From: Kaistella treverensis | GTDB lineage: Bacteria; Bacteroidota; Bacteroidia; Flavobacteriales; Weeksellaceae | Assembly (NCBI RefSeq): GCF_900114045.1 | Contig: NZ_FORQ01000003.1 | Coordinates: 62,001-126,000 of the forward strand | DNA: 64,000 nt | Direction of reading: 5' to 3' | Shown: positions 1 to 6,087 of the stretch, one piece after another | How the letters are laid out: each line of letters begins with the position of its first letter | Numbering within the stretch: position 1 is the stretch's first letter | Translations under genes and position numbers: made by a program | Notes under the pieces: generated by a model | What the model was told of the DNA's origin: nothing | Databases searched by the model: none | The model's input: the letters and a program-made list of their open reading frames with translations, nothing else

Positions 1-185
1 TTTATTTTCATTTTTAAAATTTTGGCTGTTTCAACGGCAAATTTTTGTGTTTTCTATCTATTGGATAAAAAAGTTTTGAAATTATTACAAAAAACTTTAA
101 AAAACATTTAAGTTTTAAAATTACGCGAACGCGGAAGTTCTGGCAACAGTTTTAAAATCCTTAAATTTACATCAAAGTAAAACCC

Positions 186-755
186 ATGAAAATCTATACA
201 AAAACCGGCGACAAAGGCCAAACTGCGCTCTACGGCGGCACGCGGGTTTCCAAAGCGTCCGCTCGGGTGGAAGCTTACGGAACCATCGATGAGCTTAACT
301 CTTTTATCGGTGTGGCGAAAAGCGAAATTACTGATGAACAGGTGCTTTCTCAGCTTAAAAAAATTCAGTTTGATCTTTTTACCGTCGGTTCAGAATCTGC
401 AACTCCAACGGATAAATTAAAGATGGCAAACGGAAAATCGCGTTTAGCACTCGAAATTTCGGAAAAAGAAATTGAAGAATTGGAACATTGGATGGACGAA
501 ATGGAGCAAGATCTAAAACCACTGCAATATTTTATTTTGCCTGGTGGCGGAAAATCTGCAACATCACTTCACGTTTGTCGTACTGTTTGCCGCCGCGCAG
601 AACGCAGTTTGGTTTTTCTAAATGAGACCGAAGAAATACGTCCGGAATTGCTGAAATATCTCAACAGATTGTCGGATTATCTTTTTGTTTTGGCGCGCCA
701 CGCTTCGAAACTTGCCAACGAACCTGAAGAATACTGGAACCCCAATGACCGGTAA
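186..755 (+). CDS. Cob(I)yrinic acid a,c-diamide adenosyltransferase, PduO type
   Basis: PduO-type corrinoid adenosyltransferase (189 aa), which transfers the adenosyl group of ATP to cob(I)alamin to make coenzyme B12. The family's N-terminal nucleotide-binding motif TKTGDKGQTALYGG is at residues 5-18. The C-terminal signature is also present, with VCRRAERSLV near residue 135 and LNRLSDYLFVLAR near 160. The length is usual for the family and the fold should be a cytosolic all-helical trimer. The gene overlaps the next one by 11 bp, so the two are probably translated together. The 185 bp upstream are very AT-rich; a weak -7-like TAAATTTA lies at about 164, and I see no ribosome binding site. 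The family call is secure. Whether the cell makes or only salvages corrinoids is not visible here. Confidence 0.93.
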   Translation: MKIYTKTGDKGQTALYGGTRVSKASARVEAYGTIDELNSFIGVAKSEITDEQVLSQLKKIQFDLFTVGSESATPTDKLKMANGKSRLALEISEKEIEELEHWMDEMEQDLKPLQYFILPGGGKSATSLHVCRTVCRRAERSLVFLNETEEIRPELLKYLNRLSDYLFVLARHASKLANEPEEYWNPNDR

Positions 756-1383
756 AGCGCTACTTTTTATCAATGGTATGCCGCCGCAAATTTTACCTGC
801 TTTAGAGGCATATTTTTTAATTGCGTGTACCGACGGTGCTTTTCATTATTTAAAAAATAAAAATTTTCCGCTTGAAAAGCTTGATTTTATTTCAGGCGAT
901 TTCGATTCGCACTCCGGAAATGATGAAAATATTTACCAAGAAAAATTTATTTATACACCGGATCAGGATAAAACCGATTTTGAAAAAGCGCTTGAAATCT
1001 TGATGCAGCGCGGCGCACCAGAGGTTGACGTTTATGGCGGTTCCGGCGGAGAAATGGATCATTTTCTCGGGAATTTAACCGTGGCTTTTAAAGCAAAAGA
1101 TGCGCTTAAAATTACTTTTTTTGATGAATTCGGCACCTATTTTTTCTCACCGAAAAATTTAGTTTTAGAAAATGTGCAGCATTGCAAAATTTCGCTATAT
1201 CCATTTCCGTTTACCGAAAATGTGACTTCTGTTGGCCTAAACTGGCCTTTAAAAAAAGAAAACTTAAACCTCACCAGTAGAATCGGCACAAGAAATTTTG
1301 CCGTTGAAGATCACGTGAAAATCACTTTTGAAAATGGTGATTTGTTGGTTTTTCACTCGCACCGGCCGGCAGCTGAACTTTAA
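745..1383 (+). CDS. Thiamine pyrophosphokinase (thiamine diphosphokinase)
   Basis: Transfers pyrophosphate from ATP to thiamine, making thiamine diphosphate. The catalytic signatures are all visible: GDFDSHSG, DQDKTDFEKAL and YGGSGGEMDHFLGN. The C-terminal part is the beta-rich thiamine-binding domain. I chose the ATG at 745 (212 aa): an in-frame ATG at 685 would add 20 residues read out of frame through the upstream adenosyltransferase and without similarity to the family. With the 745 start the gene overlaps its neighbour by 11 bp, which suggests translational coupling of two cofactor enzymes. No terminator is obvious before the next gene. Confidence 0.9.
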   Translation: MTGKALLFINGMPPQILPALEAYFLIACTDGAFHYLKNKNFPLEKLDFISGDFDSHSGNDENIYQEKFIYTPDQDKTDFEKALEILMQRGAPEVDVYGGSGGEMDHFLGNLTVAFKAKDALKITFFDEFGTYFFSPKNLVLENVQHCKISLYPFPFTENVTSVGLNWPLKKENLNLTSRIGTRNFAVEDHVKITFENGDLLVFHSHRPAAEL

Positions 1384-1418
1384 CGGAATTTTAAAATAAA
1401 AACCCAACTTTTTTTCTC

Positions 1419-1426
1419 AACTTTGC
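1419..1426 (+). promoter_or_regulatory. Probable -7 element upstream of arginine decarboxylase
   Basis: CAACTTTG matches the Bacteroidota -7 consensus TAnnTTTG at all but one position and lies 33 bp before the decarboxylase ATG. No good TTTG -33 element is seen at the usual distance, so this is tentative. Confidence 0.35.
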
Positions 1427-1459
1427 AGTCTTTAATAATAGTACAACTTCAGATTTAGC

Positions 1460-2851
1460 ATGAAAATTAAATATTCAGAACTTATAGACCAGACCCTCTA
1501 TTTTCCCACCGAAGAATTCAGTGTTACCGAAAATAGTCTCAGTTTTCACGATATTCCGCTTATGGAGGTCGTTGAGAAGTTTGGCACGCCTTTGAAATTT
1601 AATTATCTGCCGAAAATTTCTACCAATATTCAGCGTGCAAAAGCCTGGTTTAAGGAAGCTTTTGAAATCAACGATTATAAAAAAGATTATCGTTACTGCT
1701 ATTGCACCAAATCGAGTCACTTCGCCTTTGTCTTGGAAGAAGCGTTGAAAAACGATATTTCAATTGAAACTTCCTCCGCGTACGACATGGATATTGTGAA
1801 ATCATTGTACGAAAAAGGAAAGTTTGACAAAAATGTCGAAGTGATTTGCAACGGTTTTAAAACCGACGATTATCTCGCGAAAATTTCGGGGCTTATCAAT
1901 AGCGGCTTTCACAACATCACGCCGATTTTAGATAATTACCGCGAGCTCGACAAACTCACCGAAAGCATAGATACCACTTTCAACATCGGAATCCGAATCG
2001 CTTCCGAAGAAGAACCAAAGTTCGAATTTTATACCTCCAGACTTGGCATTGGTTACAAAGATATCATCCCGTATTATAGCCAGAAAATCGCGGAACACCC
2101 GAACGCGCGCCTCAAAATGCTGCATTTTTTCATCAATACCGGCATCAAAGACACTGCGTATTACTGGAACGAGCTTTACAAATGTCTGCGCGTTTACGCC
2201 CGTTTGAAAAAAATTGCTCCGGAAGTTGATTCGCTGAATATCGGCGGCGGTTTTCCAATTAAAACCTCTTTGAATTTCGATTATGATTACCAATACATGG
2301 TGAACGAAATCGTATCCCAAATTAAAAAATTCTGCGAAGAAGAAGGCGTTGAAGAACCGAACATCTATACCGAATTTGGTAGTTTTACCGTTGGCGAAAG
2401 CGGCGGTCACCTTTACAAAATCATTTCACAAAAACGCCAGAACGACCGCGAAAAATGGAACATGATCGATTCCTCGTTCATGACCACACTTCCCGATACC
2501 TGGGCGATTTCCCGCAAATTCATCATGTTGCCGCTCAACCGTTGGGAAGATACCTACGAGCGCGTATTCCTCGGCGGACTTACTTGCGATTCCGACGATT
2601 ATTACAACTCCGAACAGCACACCAACGCCATTTATCTGCCGGTTTTCAGCGATACAAAACCTCTGTACATCGGCTTTTTCAACACCGGCGCGTACCAGGA
2701 AACCATCGGCGGTTACGGCGGCGTTCACCACTGTTTGATGCCTCAGCCCAAACATATTTTGATCGACAAAGATGCCGATGGAAACTTTACCTATTCGGTT
2801 TTCCGAGACGAACAGAAACCTGATGATGTCTTAAAATTACTGGGCTATTAA
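1460..2851 (+). CDS. speA: Arginine decarboxylase, short PLP fold-type III form
   Basis: Alanine-racemase-fold PLP decarboxylase (463 aa), the short type usually annotated as biosynthetic arginine decarboxylase in Flavobacteriia; it converts arginine to agmatine. The PLP lysine should be in CTKSSH (about residue 73). The glycine-rich phosphate loop is NIGGGF (about 261). The C-terminal GLTCDSDD (about 373) matches the catalytic Cys-Asp element of ornithine/arginine/DAP decarboxylases. It is much shorter than E. coli SpeA (about 630-660 aa). Agmatinase, the next enzyme of the route, lies 1.1 kb downstream on the same strand, which supports arginine as substrate, although ornithine or carboxynorspermidine cannot be excluded from sequence. 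A terminator follows at 2869. Confidence 0.82.
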   Translation: MKIKYSELIDQTLYFPTEEFSVTENSLSFHDIPLMEVVEKFGTPLKFNYLPKISTNIQRAKAWFKEAFEINDYKKDYRYCYCTKSSHFAFVLEEALKNDISIETSSAYDMDIVKSLYEKGKFDKNVEVICNGFKTDDYLAKISGLINSGFHNITPILDNYRELDKLTESIDTTFNIGIRIASEEEPKFEFYTSRLGIGYKDIIPYYSQKIAEHPNARLKMLHFFINTGIKDTAYYWNELYKCLRVYARLKKIAPEVDSLNIGGGFPIKTSLNFDYDYQYMVNEIVSQIKKFCEEEGVEEPNIYTEFGSFTVGESGGHLYKIISQKRQNDREKWNMIDSSFMTTLPDTWAISRKFIMLPLNRWEDTYERVFLGGLTCDSDDYYNSEQHTNAIYLPVFSDTKPLYIGFFNTGAYQETIGGYGGVHHCLMPQPKHILIDKDADGNFTYSVFRDEQKPDDVLKLLGY

Positions 2852-2868
2852 GCAGGAAATTTATTAGA

Positions 2869-2899
2869 AAGAAGCAGCGGTAAGTTGCTTCTTTTTTTT
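2869..2899 (+). terminator. Rho-independent terminator after arginine decarboxylase
   Basis: Stem AGAAGCA (2870-2876) pairs with TGCTTCT (2886-2892) and is followed by a run of T. It lies 18 bp after the decarboxylase stop. Confidence 0.8.
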
Positions 2900-2900
2900 A

Positions 2901-2981
2901 GGAGCTATTTCCCGCTGTCCACTGTATCTTTTTCTGCCGATTTTATCGGCAGAAAAAGGATGCCGTTCCCATCGGGGCTAG
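2901..2981 (+). repeat. Structured intergenic repeat element, copy A
   Basis: First of four related elements in this window. Order of parts: flank CCCGCTGTC (2911-2919), a strong hairpin of 13 bp with a 5-nt loop (2928-2940 with 2946-2958), then GGATGCCG and ATCGGGGCTAG (2971-2981). CCCG at 2911 can pair with CGGG at 2973, closing an outer stem. The same flanks are seen at 30490-30584, 49713-49807 and, reversed, at 16287-16397. It sits just after a terminator and has no ORF. The function is unknown: a REP- or MITE-like dispersed repeat or a structured RNA. Confidence 0.65.
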
Positions 2982-3110
2982 AATTGCAGCGCCTTCAACT
3001 TCGCTAAAACAAAAAAAACCAGGAAATAATAGCGATTTTTTTTCATGTAAGTTTTCGAAAGTAACAAAAATTAAAGCTGATTTTTTTTGGTTTAAGTTTT
3101 CAAAAAAAAC

Positions 3111-3770
3111 CTAAAAATAGAGGCTAATTTTTTCTGTCGTAATCTCGGAGAAATCAGAAATCAGCAGATTGGCTTTTTCGTAATGCTGATGAAGAGAATG
3201 TTCGCTTTTGTAGGCGACGCAGAAAATTCCGGCATTATGAGCGGCTAAAATTCCGTTCGTAGAATCTTCGATGACAACGCAGTTTTCTTTCGGTTCCTGC
3301 GCGATTTCCGCAGCAAGCAGAAAAATTTCCGGATTTGGTTTGGATTCTTTTAAATCATCACCACTTATTTTTCCGATAAAATATTTTGCCAACTTGAACT
3401 TTTCAAAAACCATATCAATCGTCACCATACTCGCCGAAGAGGCCAACACAAGTTTAATTCCGTTTTCGAAATAGTTTTTAATCAGATCTTCAACGCCGGG
3501 AAGCAAAGCAAAATCTTCATCGTGGTAAAAGAAATATTTAAAATATTTTCGTTTAATCGCCGCCAGTTCATTAATGTTGGCATTCAGGCCATATTTTTCG
3601 ATCAATACAGAACAGACTTTTTTCGTTGCAGCACCCGTAAATGTGGTGTAAAGATCTTCCGGCACCACAATCCCCAAATCATCGAACATTTTAAAATATG
3701 CTTTTCGGTGAAGTGGTTCTGTATCGACGATGACGCCGTCCATATCGAATAATACTGCTTTTAGTGGCAT
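3111..3770 (-). CDS. HAD-family phosphatase, beta-phosphoglucomutase-like
   Basis: Haloacid dehalogenase-like hydrolase of 219 aa. Motif I is DMDGVIVDTEP (residues 9-19, both catalytic Asp present), motif II the Ser in LASSAS (about 111), motif III the Lys in ESKPNPEIF (about 145), and motif IV VIEDSTNG (about 170). The helical cap between motif I and II fits subfamily IA, beta-phosphoglucomutase/phosphatase type. The substrate cannot be told from sequence. It stands alone on the minus strand between the two agmatine-pathway genes. A good -7 box on the minus strand (TATTTTTG, plus-strand 3783-3790) lies just upstream of the start. Confidence 0.85.
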   Translation of the reverse strand: MPLKAVLFDMDGVIVDTEPLHRKAYFKMFDDLGIVVPEDLYTTFTGAATKKVCSVLIEKYGLNANINELAAIKRKYFKYFFYHDEDFALLPGVEDLIKNYFENGIKLVLASSASMVTIDMVFEKFKLAKYFIGKISGDDLKESKPNPEIFLLAAEIAQEPKENCVVIEDSTNGILAAHNAGIFCVAYKSEHSLHQHYEKANLLISDFSEITTEKISLYF

Positions 3771-3782
3771 TTGCGGTTTTTA

Positions 3783-3790
3783 CAAAAATA
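3783..3790 (-). promoter_or_regulatory. -7 promoter element of the HAD hydrolase gene
   Basis: On the minus strand TATTTTTG fits TAnnTTTG exactly and lies about 13 bp before the ATG, implying a very short leader. The -33 element is not clear. Confidence 0.4.
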
Positions 3791-3914
3791 GGAAATAAGG
3801 GCTGAATAACGCTGAATATTTCCGAAAGCAATTTATTTCCCCTTAAAACGGCAGTTTTTTCGTTTTTACATTTTTTAAGCAAACTGAAAATTCGGTGAAG
3901 TCTGTTGAAATTTT

Positions 3915-3922
3915 TATCTTTG
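3915..3922 (+). promoter_or_regulatory. -7 promoter element of agmatinase
   Basis: TATCTTTG fits the Bacteroidota -7 consensus TAnnTTTG and lies 38 bp before the agmatinase start. This suggests that agmatinase has its own promoter rather than reading through from the decarboxylase. No clear -33 TTTG is seen. Confidence 0.45.
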
Positions 3923-3959
3923 AAATCTTAAATTTCATCAATCTTAATTCAAAAATACT

Positions 3960-4814
3960 ATGAAAACATACGCCGGCATTCCTGAAGAAAACGCACAATT
4001 TGAAACTTCAAAAGTGGTGCTTGTTACCGTTCCGTACGACGGAACTTCAACCTGGGGAAAAGGCGCCGACAAAGGTCCGGAGCTTTTTTTAGACGCTTCC
4101 GAAAATATGGAATTATATGACATCGAAACCGGAACCGAACCGTATTTGGAAGGTGTCTTCCTGGCTGGCGAAATTTCCGAAAAATCTTCGCCGGAAGCCA
4201 TGACGGAAGCGGTTTACAACAAGACAAGGGAACTACTTAATTACGACGACAAACTTTTCACGCTTTTCGGTGGGGAACATTCGGTTTCCATTGGTTCCAT
4301 CCGCGCGGTAGGCGAGAAATTTGAAAATCTTACGGTTTTACAACTCGATGCTCATACAGATTTGCGTCCCGATTTTCACGGTTCCACTTCCAATCACGCC
4401 TGCGCGGTTTTTGAAGCAAGCCAGAAACATAATTTGGTTCAGATCGGAATACGTTCGTGTGACATTGAAGAAATGCAGTATGTGAACAAAGAGCAGTGCT
4501 TTTTCGCGCATGAAATTGCAAACAACGAAAATTGGGTGAATGACGTGCTGGAAAAAGTTTCCGGAAACGTGTACATTACCATCGATTTGGATGCTTTTGA
4601 TCCGTCAATCGCGCCGTCAACCGGTACTCCGGAACCAGGAGGATTGCAGTGGTATCCAACTTTAGAATTGCTCCGCAAGGTTTTTGAAAAATGCAACGTT
4701 GTTGCTTTCGACATTGTGGAACTCATGGATTCGCCGATGCCAAAACCTACGGCTTTTTTAGCGGCGAAGCTGTATTACAAAATGCTGGCGTATTACCACA
4801 TCAGCAAACCGTAA
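3960..4814 (+). CDS. speB: Agmatinase (ureohydrolase family)
   Basis: Hydrolyses agmatine to putrescine and urea with a binuclear Mn centre. The ureohydrolase metal motifs are in order: GGEHS (about residue 104), DAHTDLR (about 129), and DLDAFDPSIAPSTGTPEPGG (about 203-222) with both metal-binding Asp. The length of 284 aa is normal. It pairs functionally with the arginine decarboxylase 1.1 kb upstream, together giving arginine to agmatine to putrescine. The C-terminal DIVELMDSPMP has the conserved Glu. An arginase or other ureohydrolase specificity is possible, but the neighbour favours agmatinase. Confidence 0.88.
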   Translation: MKTYAGIPEENAQFETSKVVLVTVPYDGTSTWGKGADKGPELFLDASENMELYDIETGTEPYLEGVFLAGEISEKSSPEAMTEAVYNKTRELLNYDDKLFTLFGGEHSVSIGSIRAVGEKFENLTVLQLDAHTDLRPDFHGSTSNHACAVFEASQKHNLVQIGIRSCDIEEMQYVNKEQCFFAHEIANNENWVNDVLEKVSGNVYITIDLDAFDPSIAPSTGTPEPGGLQWYPTLELLRKVFEKCNVVAFDIVELMDSPMPKPTAFLAAKLYYKMLAYYHISKP

Positions 4815-4825
4815 AATTTCGGTAT

Positions 4826-4858
4826 AAAAAAATCCCCCTTATTTAGGGGATTTTTTTT
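4826..4858. terminator. Bidirectional terminator between agmatinase and GNAT genes
   Basis: The stem AAAAAATCCCC (4827-4837) pairs with GGGGATTTTTT (4846-4856). A/T runs on both sides let it serve both convergent genes. Confidence 0.85.
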
Positions 4859-4861
4859 GTT

Positions 4862-5149
4862 TTAGCGTTGCATCAAAATATCGTCTACATCGTTCATCCG
4901 GTTCATTACTGAACGCGCGTAGGAGCAGTGCGGGTAAATTTTCCAGTTGTTTTCGCGCGCGAATTTTATTCCTTCTTGCACGAGATATTTTCCCATTCCG
5001 CGGCCTTCAAATTTCGGGTGAACAAGGACGTACGAAATGATCATTTTATTTTCTTCGGGAGCAATTGTATAAGTCAATCTGCCAATTTCTTCATCGTTTG
5101 AGAGTGTAATTATGCCGCCGTTTCCTGAGCGGTTGTTGCTGTAGTTCAT
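4862..5149 (-). CDS. Small GNAT-family N-acetyltransferase (YjdJ/GCN5-like)
   Basis: A 95-aa single-domain acetyltransferase of the small YjdJ type. The acetyl-CoA-binding P-loop is in YVLVHPKFEGRGMGKYLV (about residues 41-58), with the R/Q-x-x-G-x-G/A pattern seen as GRGMGK. A conserved C-terminal segment IYPHCSYARSVM follows; the Cys is typical of this subfamily. The substrate is unknown. It converges on agmatinase across a shared terminator. Confidence 0.82.
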   Translation of the reverse strand: MNYSNNRSGNGGIITLSNDEEIGRLTYTIAPEENKMIISYVLVHPKFEGRGMGKYLVQEGIKFARENNWKIYPHCSYARSVMNRMNDVDDILMQR

Positions 5150-5266
5150 ATTTGTCTTTTTTTTGGTGGTTTAAAATTAACAAAATAATTTTAATTGATA
5201 TTTTTTGGCTGTTAAAAGCCTGTTTTTTTCAAGATTAAAGTTTTAAATTTGGATTAAATATTATTA

Positions 5267-5689
5267 ATGAAAATAACACTAAACCGCCTGAACGACGATT
5301 ATTTGTTTGAATGCACCAACGCTTTGGGCAACAAAATTCTTTTGGATAATATTTCTGAATCGCCTGGAACGACAGGCGTTTCGCCCATGGAAACTATTTT
5401 GATGGCTGTCGCGGGCTGCAGCGGAATTGATATGGTTTCGATATTAAAGAAACAAAGACAGGAACTCACCGGCTTTTCCGCGGAAGTTGAAGGCGAAAGA
5501 ATTCAGAAAGACGAAGCAAAACCTTTTAAAAATATTTTGGTGAAATTTTTTCTGCAAGGAAATATTGATCATGCAAAAGCCGAGCGCGCTGCCTCGCTTT
5601 CTTTTGAGAAATACTGTTCGGTTTCCAAAACCATGGAGCCAAATGTCACGGTGACTTACGAAGTTTTCGTTAACGGCGAAAAAGTGTGA
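5267..5689 (+). CDS. OsmC-family peroxiredoxin-like protein
   Basis: OsmC/Ohr superfamily protein of 140 aa. The two redox cysteines are at conserved places: AVAGCSGIDM (about residue 51) and EKYCSVSKTM (about 117). Members act on organic hydroperoxides or related thiol chemistry in the cytosol; the substrate of this YhfA-like subgroup is not settled. The stop codon TGA shares GTGA with a GTG at 5686 that looks like the original start of the following YkvA gene, a sign of translational coupling. Confidence 0.85.
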   Translation: MKITLNRLNDDYLFECTNALGNKILLDNISESPGTTGVSPMETILMAVAGCSGIDMVSILKKQRQELTGFSAEVEGERIQKDEAKPFKNILVKFFLQGNIDHAKAERAASLSFEKYCSVSKTMEPNVTVTYEVFVNGEKV

Positions 5690-5732
5690 AATTTTTAGAC
5701 CAAATAAAAGAAAAAGTCCAAAAGTAACGCCT

Positions 5733-6035
5733 TTGCTGGCGAAACTGGTGATTGGCCTCACGGTTGGTTATATGCTGAGTCCAATAGATTTAGTCCCGGA
5801 TTTTATTCCGGTTCTCGGCATTCTTGATGACCTCATCATCGTGCTTCTTTTAATTATGTGGTCGATAAATTTAATACCAAAAAACATTTTGGAAGAAGCC
5901 CGGAAAAACGTTGCGGAAAATCCGAAAAAGCTTCAGAAAACCAGCTGGATTTTCGGCGTTATAATCGTGTTTTTTTGGTTACTTCTGCTGTACTTTGCTT
6001 ATCAGAAATTTGGTGCACCGTATTTTAAAAACTAA
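5733..6035 (+). CDS. DUF1232 (YkvA-like) membrane protein, apparent N-terminal frameshift
   Basis: The readable frame gives 100 aa from a TTG. It contains the DUF1232 core LSPIDLVPDFIPVLGILDD and a second membrane segment near the C-terminus. The N-terminus expected for the family is present in another frame: GTG at 5686, overlapping the upstream stop, reads VKFLDQIKEKVQK and then meets TAA at 5725. One more A in the CAAAAG run at 5719-5724 would join the two as one 117-aa protein. So this is either a one-base deletion, a sequencing error, or a site where ribosomes slip back one base. The function of the family is unknown. If expressed from TTG it lacks its leading helix. Confidence 0.6.
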   Translation: MLAKLVIGLTVGYMLSPIDLVPDFIPVLGILDDLIIVLLLIMWSINLIPKNILEEARKNVAENPKKLQKTSWIFGVIIVFFWLLLLYFAYQKFGAPYFKN

Positions 6036-6068
6036 AAATTCCGCGCTAAAAGCACGAAATTTTTATAT
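6034..6068. terminator. Probable terminator between convergent DUF1232 and glucosidase genes
   Basis: An imperfect inverted repeat: AAAAATT (6034-6040), CG and GCT on one side; AGC, CG and AATTTTT (6058-6064) on the other; loop AAA. T-rich on both strands. It also contains the recurring GCTAAAAGC intergenic motif. Confidence 0.5.
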
Positions 6069-6087
6069 TTCTAAAATTTTATTAAAT

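Noticed and set aside
685-744. Longer start for thiamine pyrophosphokinase
   Set aside because: The added residues are an out-of-frame reading of the adenosyltransferase end; the family start fits ATG 745.
1928-2755. Long minus-strand frames (160 and 109 aa) and a plus-strand frame of 122 aa within arginine decarboxylase
   Set aside because: Shadows of a highly conserved gene; codon-structure artefacts with Phe/Val- or Arg-rich content.
2901-2981. Copy A of the structured element as a simple terminator of the decarboxylase
   Set aside because: A proper terminator already lies at 2869-2899, and the element's conserved flanks on both sides are not explained by termination.
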